DNA of 64,000 nt from a bacterium (GTDB lineage Bacteria > Electryoneota > Electryoneia > Electryoneales > Electryoneaceae). Location: contig JANQEY010000014.1 of assembly GCA_028278125.1 (NCBI GenBank), positions 8,114-72,113 on the forward strand, given 5' to 3'. How positions within the stretch are numbered: the stretch's first letter is position 1; each line of letters starts with the position of its first letter. Positions 28,792-36,387 of the stretch are shown here, piece after piece. Below the pieces are notes generated by a model. That model saw only the letters and a list, made by a program, of their open reading frames with translations. It did no database searches and was not told the DNA's origin. A program made the position numbers and the translations under genes.

Positions 28792-30258
28792 ATGAGCAGT
28801 AAAGAATCTGTTTCAAAGCCAACACTTGTCGCTAGCCCTGAAATGAAATATCGACGGGTTATGCTGACAACTGCAAGACGGCCTGACCCAGGTACCACAT
28901 GCCTGCATTATGGTGATTTGCGCCCGCCGCTGGGGCTGGGTTATATCGCCGCCATGCTTGAACAGCATGGAGTTGAGGTCAGGATAGTCGACAACTATCT
29001 GGCAGTTCGTGACATAGCAGAGGAGATTGATGATTTCAGTCCGGATATCATCGGCATGTATATGCATACGCCGGGGTATTACGTGGCATTGGATCTTATT
29101 GACGAGATAAGGATGTATACCAATGTGCCGTTAATTGTTGGTGGTCCACACGCATCGCTTATGCCAGAGACAATACCGGATACTGTTGATCATATTGTCC
29201 AGGGCGAGGGCGAATATGTAATGCTAGACATATGCAAAGGTGTTGAGTTTCCCCGGATTATTCAGAATGCTGTTTCAGGGCGTATTAAAACTCTAGATGT
29301 ATTGCCTTTCCCTGATTACAAGCATTACTGGGGGCAGGGCTATAACTGGAACTTTGATATGTATGGAGTAGATAGTTATCCAGTATTCACTATGCATACC
29401 AGTCGCTCCTGTCCATATAAATGTACATTCTGTGGTGTGGCAGCTATTTGGACAAGACAGTACACACAGTTCTCCGCGGAGCGAATCGTTAGTGAGATAG
29501 ATAAGCTGGTAGAAAAGTATGGATGCCAGGGTATTTATTTTCGTGAAGATATGTTTACCGTAAATCGTAAGCATCTGGCAAAAGTATGCGATTTGCTGAT
29601 AGAGCGTGATTACGATATCCAATGGGCGGCTGAGGCACGAGCTGACATTACAGATCATGCATTAATAGAGAAAATGTATGAATCCGGCTGTCGTGGTTTG
29701 TTTCTAGGGCTTGAAAGTGGTTCTGATGTCAGTCTGGAGCGAAAGAAGAAGGATCTTGATACAGAGACCATGAAGAACTTTTTTGAGGGTGCGAATAAAG
29801 TTGGTTTGCCGACATATGCAACTTTCTGCATGGGAACACCAGGTGAGACAGATGAGGAAATTGAACAGGCTGAAGAGTTTATTGCAGAGGTGCAGCCTAC
29901 AGTTGTCGACCGTTTTGCCTACTTGGGATTGCCAAAAAGTGAAGATTATGAAACGTTGCTGAAAACTGGTGATTATTATCATATCGATTCTGGTGGAATA
30001 ATATACACCGAGAGACACTTTGAACTGGCAAGTAAACTATACGACCCGGATGACCATCGCATATTTTTCTTGCAACAGCAGCGCAAATTTCTCGAGGAGA
30101 ATCGTGGCAAGCTGACAAAAAAGGAACTTGCTGAACATAGATTTGAGCCTATGGATTTGACTAAGCATAAAATAGTGTCCTCTACGCAAAATGAATTTGC
30201 TGCTGCATTTGATTTGAACCGTGGAGCAACAACCCCCGGTGATTTCAAAGATAGTTGA
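28792..30258 (+). CDS. B12-binding domain radical SAM protein (BchE-like, 488 aa)
   Basis: N-terminal cobalamin-binding domain (LRPPLGLGYIAAMLEQHGVE, IVDNYLAVRDI, IIGMYMHTPGYYV, LIVGGPHASLMPE, HIVQGEGEYV), then a radical SAM core with CPYKCTFC at Cys207, Cys211 and Cys214, IYFREDMFTVNRKHL, GCRGLFLGLESGSD and FCMGTPGETDEEIEQA. ATG 28792 has AGGAAAAAG just upstream. Related proteins include BchE and many class B methylases of natural-product and glycan loci. No pigment genes are near, so a role in methylating or rearranging a sugar or its side chain is more likely. It stops 1 bp before the sulfotransferase start. Confidence 0.85.
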   Translation: MSSKESVSKPTLVASPEMKYRRVMLTTARRPDPGTTCLHYGDLRPPLGLGYIAAMLEQHGVEVRIVDNYLAVRDIAEEIDDFSPDIIGMYMHTPGYYVALDLIDEIRMYTNVPLIVGGPHASLMPETIPDTVDHIVQGEGEYVMLDICKGVEFPRIIQNAVSGRIKTLDVLPFPDYKHYWGQGYNWNFDMYGVDSYPVFTMHTSRSCPYKCTFCGVAAIWTRQYTQFSAERIVSEIDKLVEKYGCQGIYFREDMFTVNRKHLAKVCDLLIERDYDIQWAAEARADITDHALIEKMYESGCRGLFLGLESGSDVSLERKKKDLDTETMKNFFEGANKVGLPTYATFCMGTPGETDEEIEQAEEFIAEVQPTVVDRFAYLGLPKSEDYETLLKTGDYYHIDSGGIIYTERHFELASKLYDPDDHRIFFLQQQRKFLEENRGKLTKKELAEHRFEPMDLTKHKIVSSTQNEFAAAFDLNRGATTPGDFKDS

Positions 30259-30259
30259 G

Positions 30260-31447
30260 ATGGTAAAACACACTCCAATGGAAAGTAGTCGGTCAAAATT
30301 GAAGGATATACTTGGGTCACAATCGTTTTTAACGAGGCCATTGTTTATATTTGGAGCTGGTCGCTCAGGAACAACACTTTTACACAGCTTGATGGACGAT
30401 CATCCAGAAATCGCTGTATGGCCTTTTGAGTTTAGCTATTATGTTGAATTTGAAAGGCTAAGGAAGCAAAGTGGATATACAAAAGATGACAAGATTCCAC
30501 TGAAGATACTTAACGAATATTTCCTGAATAGAGAGGATATTAAATCCTTTGGTGGTAGTCTGAACTATAGCCTTGATGTTTGGATGGAGTTGCATAAGGT
30601 TGATCGGGAGATATTTAGTGCATTTATGAAGTCATTGCCTGGTGATGAAATAATCACTCGAAAAGAGTATCTTCAACTACTTGTCTTGGCATACTACAAG
30701 GCTTTCTGCCCAGAAAGGCAGGTGAAGTTTTTTTTAGTTGAGGTGCATGATATTAGGGACGAGATTATCGAAGATTTTCCAGAAGCTTCCTATCTTTGGT
30801 CATACAGAGATCCTATTGATAACTACATTGCTATAAAGAAGGATTGTTTTACGTCCTTTGATAATAAGTTTTTTTTGTATTTTCCAAAGATCTATCTTTC
30901 TGGATATCGGTATGGGTTACTCGAAGCGGCTTTACGTCCTGTACTTTATACAAGGAAGTGGGTTGATGACCATCGGCATAGAATAAAGCTGTTAACTGTC
31001 GATTTAAAAAAATTGCAAAGTGAACCAAGAGCTACTATGGAGAAGGTCGCGGCATTTTGTGGGCTGCAGTTTTCAGAGTCGTTATTAATGGCAAGTTTCG
31101 CAGGCATAAAGTTCGATTCTAATCTGTCAAGTAGAGTGAGGAGCAAAGGTAAAATACTCAAGACACCAATGTACCGTGTTCAGGATCATTTAACGCCGTA
31201 TGAGCATGATTATGTTCTAGGTAAGATTTATGGTAGGTCAGGTCAAAGGTTAACGGGGTTAGCAAAATTTAAGGGTTTTTTTAGGCTGTTAAAAAATGAA
31301 TTCCCAGGAAAAACACTAACGACTGGGAAGCGTGATCTTCCATATTTTGTCAGAGTTATCATGACTGTTATTGCTTTTAATGTGGTGTATTTAATAAACC
31401 GGTGGTTTTTCCTTTTCTATAAATTGGATCGTGATGAGCCTTGCTAA
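30260..31447 (+). CDS. PAPS-dependent sulfotransferase family protein
   Basis: 395 residues. The 5'-phosphosulfate-binding loop is clear: LFIFGAGRSGTTLLHSLMDD near residue 30, then HPEIAVWPFEFSYY. A 3'-phosphate-type region is suggested by SYLWSYRDPIDNYIAIKKD, and VDLKKLQSEPRATMEKVAAF matches the common C-terminal helix of the family. The C-terminus has a hydrophobic stretch (VIMTVIAFNVVYLINRWFFLF) that could anchor it to the inner membrane. It would transfer sulfuryl groups from PAPS to a glycan hydroxyl or amine. No PAPS-synthesis gene is in the window. ATG 30260 follows the preceding stop after one base. Confidence 0.85.
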   Translation: MVKHTPMESSRSKLKDILGSQSFLTRPLFIFGAGRSGTTLLHSLMDDHPEIAVWPFEFSYYVEFERLRKQSGYTKDDKIPLKILNEYFLNREDIKSFGGSLNYSLDVWMELHKVDREIFSAFMKSLPGDEIITRKEYLQLLVLAYYKAFCPERQVKFFLVEVHDIRDEIIEDFPEASYLWSYRDPIDNYIAIKKDCFTSFDNKFFLYFPKIYLSGYRYGLLEAALRPVLYTRKWVDDHRHRIKLLTVDLKKLQSEPRATMEKVAAFCGLQFSESLLMASFAGIKFDSNLSSRVRSKGKILKTPMYRVQDHLTPYEHDYVLGKIYGRSGQRLTGLAKFKGFFRLLKNEFPGKTLTTGKRDLPYFVRVIMTVIAFNVVYLINRWFFLFYKLDRDEPC

Positions 31448-31542
31448 GAGTAGCGTACTAATAATGATTAATGTGAATTCATTCAGGTATCAAAGCATAG
31501 AAAAGAAAGTATGGGTCTGTCTTCGGGAAAGTTATAAATAGT

Positions 31543-33327
31543 ATGAACCTATCTGCATTACGAGATCATCTGGCAATATATATTCCATATGTATCAGAAT
31601 ATCGCTTGATGATCTTTTCCAATATTCTTGTTGTGTTAATAGCTGCGCTCTTCGAAGGTGTGGGTGTTGGTTTATTAGTCCCAGTTATTCAAAGCATTCA
31701 GGACGAATCTGCGGGAGGCATAATGGTCGAATATGCTAGATCGCTATATCAGTGGTTTGGTATTGAATACAATTTTATTAATTTAATCGTTGTCTTTGCT
31801 GTGGTTATTCTTTGTAAGTATATGCTCGTTATTTTGCAGCAGCATATGTCGAGAGTACTTAGTGCAACTGTTACACGCGATCTACGAAAAAAGAGCATGG
31901 GAAATCTACTTGATGTGTCGCTGTCTTATTTTCATAAGCGCAAAATGGGGGAAATCGTTTCAACATTATTTACATCAACTGCGAATTCAGGATCAATACT
32001 AGAGTATTTTATCCTGCTTGTGCGAGGGGTTGTGTTTGCATTGACCTATCTTTTACTAGCGGTGTGGATGTCTTATCAATTGACCGCATATATTCTCGTG
32101 TCTGTCGCTGTTTCATATATGATTATCTGGCCGCGATTCAAACGCAGCAAGAAATACGGCCAGATAGAGAAAAAACTCACAGACAATATCTATACAAATA
32201 TTCAGGATAGAATTGGTGGCATTAAGATTATCAAGGTTTTTAATGCGGAAAAAGATGTTTACAAAGAGCTATCAGATCTAGTGGGAGAATACAGGACAGT
32301 TGCTATTCGCATTATGGACAATAAATTATTCTCTTATGCTTTTTTTGAGCCATTCCTGTTCATTTTGTTAGTTATAGCATTGATACTGTCCGTACAGGTT
32401 CTTGAATTACCCTTGGCAGTTCTGCTTGTATCGATCCTTGTATTTATGCAGATTATTCCTCACTTCAAGGCAATTAATAATAATGTGTTAGTAATAAATG
32501 AGCTCATCCCGCATTTTAGCAAAGTGTATGAGTTTATTCGCCGTGATAATAAACAGTATCTTTCTGATGGTAACGAAGAAATTAGTGCCATAAATCATTC
32601 CATCAACTATAACAACGTCAGTTTTAATTATGAATCCAATGGCGTGCCTGTATTGGATAATATCAATCTTACAATTCCAGCAAATACGACCATGGCATTT
32701 GTGGGGGAGTCTGGCGGCGGTAAATCTACACTCATAGATCTGCTGATACGTCATTATGACCCTGTTCAGGGCCAGATCGAAATTGATGGTTGTAACCTGA
32801 AGAATTACAGTAATAGTAGCTGGAAGAGCATGCTGGCGCTGGTGGATCAGGATTGTTACTTATTTCATGACACCGTATATAACAATATTCTATACGGTAA
32901 ACCAGATGCTGAACCAGAAGATGTATACACAGCGTCAAAGATGGTGCATGCGCATGCATTTATTACGCAGATGGAGCATGGGTATGAAACTGTCATAGGT
33001 CATAGGGGGATGCGGCTGTCAGGTGGACAGAGACAACGCATTGCTTTGGCAAGAGCTATTGTTCGTAAGCCAAGTATTCTGATCCTTGATGAAGCAACTA
33101 GTGCGCTTGATAGTGAATCGGAACAGATAATCCAGGAATCTCTGCAGGAATTGCACCACAAGGTGACGTTAATTGTAATTGCCCATAGGATTTCAACTAT
33201 AAAAGAGGCAGACTGCATTGCATTTGTTGAACAGGGTAAGATTGTTGAACAAGGTACGCATGATGAACTTATTAGACTACAAGGAAGATATAGCGATTAT
33301 ATCAGTCTCCAGATGGTTGGTTTATAA
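31543..33327 (+). CDS. ABC exporter (MsbA/PglK-like), membrane plus ATPase domains
   Basis: 594-residue type IV ABC half-transporter. N-terminal ~330 residues carry six predicted membrane helices (for example ILVVLIAALFEGVGVGLLVP, INLIVVFAVVILC and FILLVIALILSVQV). The ATPase domain has Walker A GESGGGKST with Lys394, LALVDQDCYLFHDT (Q-loop region), signature LSGGQRQRIALARA, Walker B ILILDEATSAL and the switch His in IVIAHRIST. It probably works as a homodimer to flip a lipid-linked glycan, as PglK and MsbA do; no Wzx or Wzt is in the window, so it is the best flippase candidate besides the N-terminal domain at 54489. Confidence 0.92.
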   Translation: MNLSALRDHLAIYIPYVSEYRLMIFSNILVVLIAALFEGVGVGLLVPVIQSIQDESAGGIMVEYARSLYQWFGIEYNFINLIVVFAVVILCKYMLVILQQHMSRVLSATVTRDLRKKSMGNLLDVSLSYFHKRKMGEIVSTLFTSTANSGSILEYFILLVRGVVFALTYLLLAVWMSYQLTAYILVSVAVSYMIIWPRFKRSKKYGQIEKKLTDNIYTNIQDRIGGIKIIKVFNAEKDVYKELSDLVGEYRTVAIRIMDNKLFSYAFFEPFLFILLVIALILSVQVLELPLAVLLVSILVFMQIIPHFKAINNNVLVINELIPHFSKVYEFIRRDNKQYLSDGNEEISAINHSINYNNVSFNYESNGVPVLDNINLTIPANTTMAFVGESGGGKSTLIDLLIRHYDPVQGQIEIDGCNLKNYSNSSWKSMLALVDQDCYLFHDTVYNNILYGKPDAEPEDVYTASKMVHAHAFITQMEHGYETVIGHRGMRLSGGQRQRIALARAIVRKPSILILDEATSALDSESEQIIQESLQELHHKVTLIVIAHRISTIKEADCIAFVEQGKIVEQGTHDELIRLQGRYSDYISLQMVGL

Positions 33328-33352
33328 TGGTTGTCAACAGCGGATAAATTAA

Positions 33353-34501
33353 ATGGCTGATAAGTTGTACCAAAAACAGAACAGTTTTATTGACATCCTC
33401 ACAGAAGATGATGTTTATGATGATGTTATTACGCGAATAAGGTCCTTAAGTGGAAGACTATTAGAATTATCTATCACTGGAAGAGAACGTGAATTACTTA
33501 CAAAGGCCTGTACAGATGTATTAGATGATGATGTTGATTCTTCCCCTGGTGTATTTAGATTATTTAAAAATGTTATTGAGGAGATCAACAGGTTGTCTGA
33601 TGAAGATCTGCCGAGATACTTATTGTATCGTTATCGCTATGACGTTTATCCACAGCAATATATAGTTGCAGATTTTCCACCATGCGTGCAAATTGAGCCT
33701 ACTTCAATATGTAACTATCGTTGTGTATTTTGTTATCAAACAGATCAGACATTTAATAAGAATTCGCAAGGCCACATGGGACATATGCCATTTGAATTGT
33801 TCCGGGATATTGTGGACCAGACCCAAGGGAAGACTGAGGCTGTTTCCCTGGCATCCCGTGGCGAGCCTTTATTATGCCCAGATATAGAGCAAATGCTTGA
33901 GTACATAGCCGGTAAATTTCTTGGACTCAAAATTAATACCAATGCATGGCTGCTTGATGAGAAAATGGCGCATGTTCTGTTGCAGGCTAATATTAATACT
34001 ATTGTCTTTTCTGCCGATGCGACCGAAGAGTCCCTCTACCGAAAATTACGTGTGGGTGGGAAATTGGATCGTGTGCTGGACAATATTAGAAAGTTCAGGG
34101 AAATCCAGTTGCAGCATTATCCAGATTCAAATGTCATAACACGCGTGTCTGGGGTCTATGTTTCGGAAGAGCAGGATCTGAAGAAGATGCAGGATTTTTG
34201 GGGGGATCTTGTCGATCAGGTGGTGTTTGTAAAATACAATCCTTGGGAAAATGCTTATGATCAGCCTGAGAATGATGTGCGGGAACCCTGTTCTGACCTT
34301 TGGCGTAGGACCTTTGTTTGGTTTGATGGTAAGGTGAATCCATGTGATGTGGATTACAAATCGATAATGGTGCTTGGTAATGTGCGGGAGCACTCGTTAG
34401 AGTCAATTTGGAAATCTGAAGGATATGCGCGTTTGCGTGAGGCGCATCTTCAGAATCAACGTTCTTCCTTATTTCCATGTAATCGTTGTTACGTAGTTTA
34501 A
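33353..34501 (+). CDS. Radical SAM/SPASM domain protein
   Basis: 382 residues. The radical SAM core has CNYRCVFC at Cys120, Cys124 and Cys127 within EPTSICNYRCVFCYQ, followed by SRGEPLLCPDIEQM. The C-terminal SPASM part shows VWFDGKVNPCDVDYKS, then LGNVREHSLESIW and FPCNRCYVV at the extreme C-terminus, giving Cys residues for auxiliary Fe-S clusters. About 110 N-terminal residues precede the core and are unassigned. SPASM enzymes modify peptides or oxidise/dehydrogenate sugars (BtrN type). Its TAA shares a base with the ATG of the next aminotransferase, suggesting sequential action such as oxidation of a sugar hydroxyl followed by transamination. Confidence 0.88.
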   Translation: MADKLYQKQNSFIDILTEDDVYDDVITRIRSLSGRLLELSITGRERELLTKACTDVLDDDVDSSPGVFRLFKNVIEEINRLSDEDLPRYLLYRYRYDVYPQQYIVADFPPCVQIEPTSICNYRCVFCYQTDQTFNKNSQGHMGHMPFELFRDIVDQTQGKTEAVSLASRGEPLLCPDIEQMLEYIAGKFLGLKINTNAWLLDEKMAHVLLQANINTIVFSADATEESLYRKLRVGGKLDRVLDNIRKFREIQLQHYPDSNVITRVSGVYVSEEQDLKKMQDFWGDLVDQVVFVKYNPWENAYDQPENDVREPCSDLWRRTFVWFDGKVNPCDVDYKSIMVLGNVREHSLESIWKSEGYARLREAHLQNQRSSLFPCNRCYVV

Positions 34502-35574
34502 TGGTCCAGCCGAATCTACATTTACTTGAGATAGTTCGTGACGAGGAAAATATGGCTGGTCGCGAAAACTTTGTCTGTCTTGATCGGAATGAACGCCATA
34601 GTCAGTTCCCTGATGAGATATTCAAAGCAATGCAGTCAGCGCTAACACCAGACATGCTAAATCATTATCCAGACCCTGATCCCCTGTATGACAGACTCTG
34701 TATGGCGTTGGGTTTTGAACGTGACTGGATAAAAATTACGGCAGGATCAGATGCGGCGATTCGTAAAATACTTCAAACTTTTCTTGAGCCTGGTAGTACT
34801 CTGCTAACCACTCGTCCAACTTATGCCATGTATGAAGTGTATTGCGCGATATTTCAGGCACAGGTTGAATGTCTCGATTATGATAATAGTCTTGAACTAG
34901 ACTTGGACAGATTGCTAGAAAGAATATCGAAAAAACCTAAAGTTATTGCATTGGCTAATCCAAACCAGCCTACAGGCACGGTGATTGATGCGAGTGCTAT
35001 GCGCGACATTGTTACTGCGGCTTATGATGTCGATGCCCTGGTGCTCATTGATGAGGCATATTATCCCTTTCATCCTGAGACCAGCCTTCCAATGGCTAAA
35101 GAATTCAGTAACGTGGTTATTACGCGTAGTTTTTCCAAGGCCGCGGGACTCGCAGGTATGCGTTTGGGATATTTTGTGGCCAATCCGGAGATTATCAGCC
35201 ATGTAGAAAAGGTCAGGGGTGCCCACGAGGTCAATGAGATGGCCATTACTGTTGGGGCGTATCTTGTTGATCACCAAGAGGTCATGGAGGATTATATCAG
35301 GGAAGCAGAAGCCGGGCGTGAGATTTTACGTCAAGCAGCTGATGAACTGGGGCTTGGCTTTCCGTCATGCCCGACTAATTTCCAGTTACTGCGTATTCCA
35401 GGAGTCGATGATTCTGCACAAATCGTTGAACGCATCAAGGAACTCGGCTATCTGATCAAGGCTGGCTATCCCGGCAGCGGACTGCAAAATACCATTCGCA
35501 TCACATTAGCGTCACCGGAGATCATGCAAGGTTTTGTCGGTGTGCTGAAGCAGGCACTGTCTGAGCAAGCTTAA
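34501..35574 (+). CDS. Class I/II (HisC-like) PLP aminotransferase
   Basis: 357-residue fold-type I aminotransferase. Seen: CLDRNERHSQFPDEIF at the N-terminus, ITAGSDAAIRKILQTFLEPG, ALANPNQPTGTVI with the PLP-contacting Asn, LVLIDEAYYPFHP, and TRSFSKAAGLAGMRLGY with Lys213 as the PLP lysine. It resembles histidinol-phosphate aminotransferase, but there are no his genes nearby and it is coupled by a one-base stop/start overlap to a SPASM radical SAM gene and followed by a methyltransferase. Related proteins in other surface loci include CDP-choline- or aminoethyl-phosphonate-linked enzymes. The substrate is unknown; sulfopyruvate to cysteate conversion is one speculative option. Confidence 0.86.
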   Translation: MVQPNLHLLEIVRDEENMAGRENFVCLDRNERHSQFPDEIFKAMQSALTPDMLNHYPDPDPLYDRLCMALGFERDWIKITAGSDAAIRKILQTFLEPGSTLLTTRPTYAMYEVYCAIFQAQVECLDYDNSLELDLDRLLERISKKPKVIALANPNQPTGTVIDASAMRDIVTAAYDVDALVLIDEAYYPFHPETSLPMAKEFSNVVITRSFSKAAGLAGMRLGYFVANPEIISHVEKVRGAHEVNEMAITVGAYLVDHQEVMEDYIREAEAGREILRQAADELGLGFPSCPTNFQLLRIPGVDDSAQIVERIKELGYLIKAGYPGSGLQNTIRITLASPEIMQGFVGVLKQALSEQA

Positions 35575-35595
35575 TAGATCCAGTAGAGAAACAAA

Positions 35596-36381
35596 ATGTC
35601 GGAAAACATAATATACACGACCGATGAGATCGCGCAGTTTTATGGCAACAACCGTACCTATTGGGATGATTTCTACCCATCCGAACAGTGGATTTTTGAG
35701 CGTGCGGCAGAACAAAATGGGTCACTTGGTCATGTTCTGGATGTGGGTTGTGCTGTTGGCGGACTTGGGCGTGCATTGGCTGAGAAACGGCTAATTACCT
35801 CCTATACCGGTATCGATATAAATAAACAGGCCATTGATGCAGCAAAAAGCATCGGTGAACCAAGTAGTGTGCAGAACCACTTTATCAGCGGTGATATTGT
35901 CACAACCAATGAATTGGGTAGTGGCCTTTTCGATACAGTTATCAGCTTGGGATGCGCGGACTGGAATATTGAGACAGAGGCCATCATCAGGCGTGCATGG
36001 GATGTGCTTGCGCCGGGGGGGAATTTCATTATTTCCTTACGGCTGACGCCGGAAAAAGGGACTAACGATGCTTCACAAAGCTATCAGCATATCGTATTCG
36101 ATGACAAGGCCGTGGATGATTCAGAAATTGCACCTTATGTTGTGTTTAATATCAATGATGCCATTGCCTTACTAGCAGGACAGAGGCCGGCACCAGATAA
36201 CCTTATGGGATATGGTTATTGGGGGCCTCCGTCATCGACAGCGAATACACGATATGACAGGCTGGTTTTTGCTGTTTTCGCCGTTGGTAAGCCACAATTG
36301 TCAGCTTCTGAAGGCGATTCCCAGCCTCAGCTCGAGCTGAGTCTTCCATGGGATATCTGGACTTCATCTGACAAAGCATAA
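35596..36381 (+). CDS. Class I SAM-dependent methyltransferase
   Basis: 261-residue methyltransferase. Seen: GHVLDVGCAVGGLGRALAEK as motif I for SAM binding, TGIDINKQAIDAAKS as motif II with the ribose-binding Asp, DTVISLGCADWNIETEAI, and LAPGGNFIISLRLTP as the post-motif block. No membrane segment. It follows the HisC-like gene by 21 bp and precedes the large surface-carbohydrate protein by 6 bp. N- or O-methylation of the amino product of the upstream pair is plausible. The acceptor is unknown. Confidence 0.87.
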   Translation: MSENIIYTTDEIAQFYGNNRTYWDDFYPSEQWIFERAAEQNGSLGHVLDVGCAVGGLGRALAEKRLITSYTGIDINKQAIDAAKSIGEPSSVQNHFISGDIVTTNELGSGLFDTVISLGCADWNIETEAIIRRAWDVLAPGGNFIISLRLTPEKGTNDASQSYQHIVFDDKAVDDSEIAPYVVFNINDAIALLAGQRPAPDNLMGYGYWGPPSSTANTRYDRLVFAVFAVGKPQLSASEGDSQPQLELSLPWDIWTSSDKA

Positions 36382-36387
36382 CTATAG

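Noticed and set aside
28792..30258. BchE-type magnesium-protoporphyrin cyclase
   Set aside because: The similarity is to the shared B12-radical SAM architecture; there are no pigment genes nearby and the gene sits between NeuB and a sulfotransferase.
33353..34501. Anaerobic sulfatase-maturating enzyme (SPASM) acting on the neighbouring sulfatase-fold proteins
   Set aside because: Those proteins lack the target Cys and, though Ser58 is present in one, the Ser-type maturation motif around it is not; coupling to the aminotransferase gene fits a sugar role better.
34501..35574. hisC for histidine synthesis
   Set aside because: No his genes nearby and stop/start overlap with a SPASM radical SAM gene.
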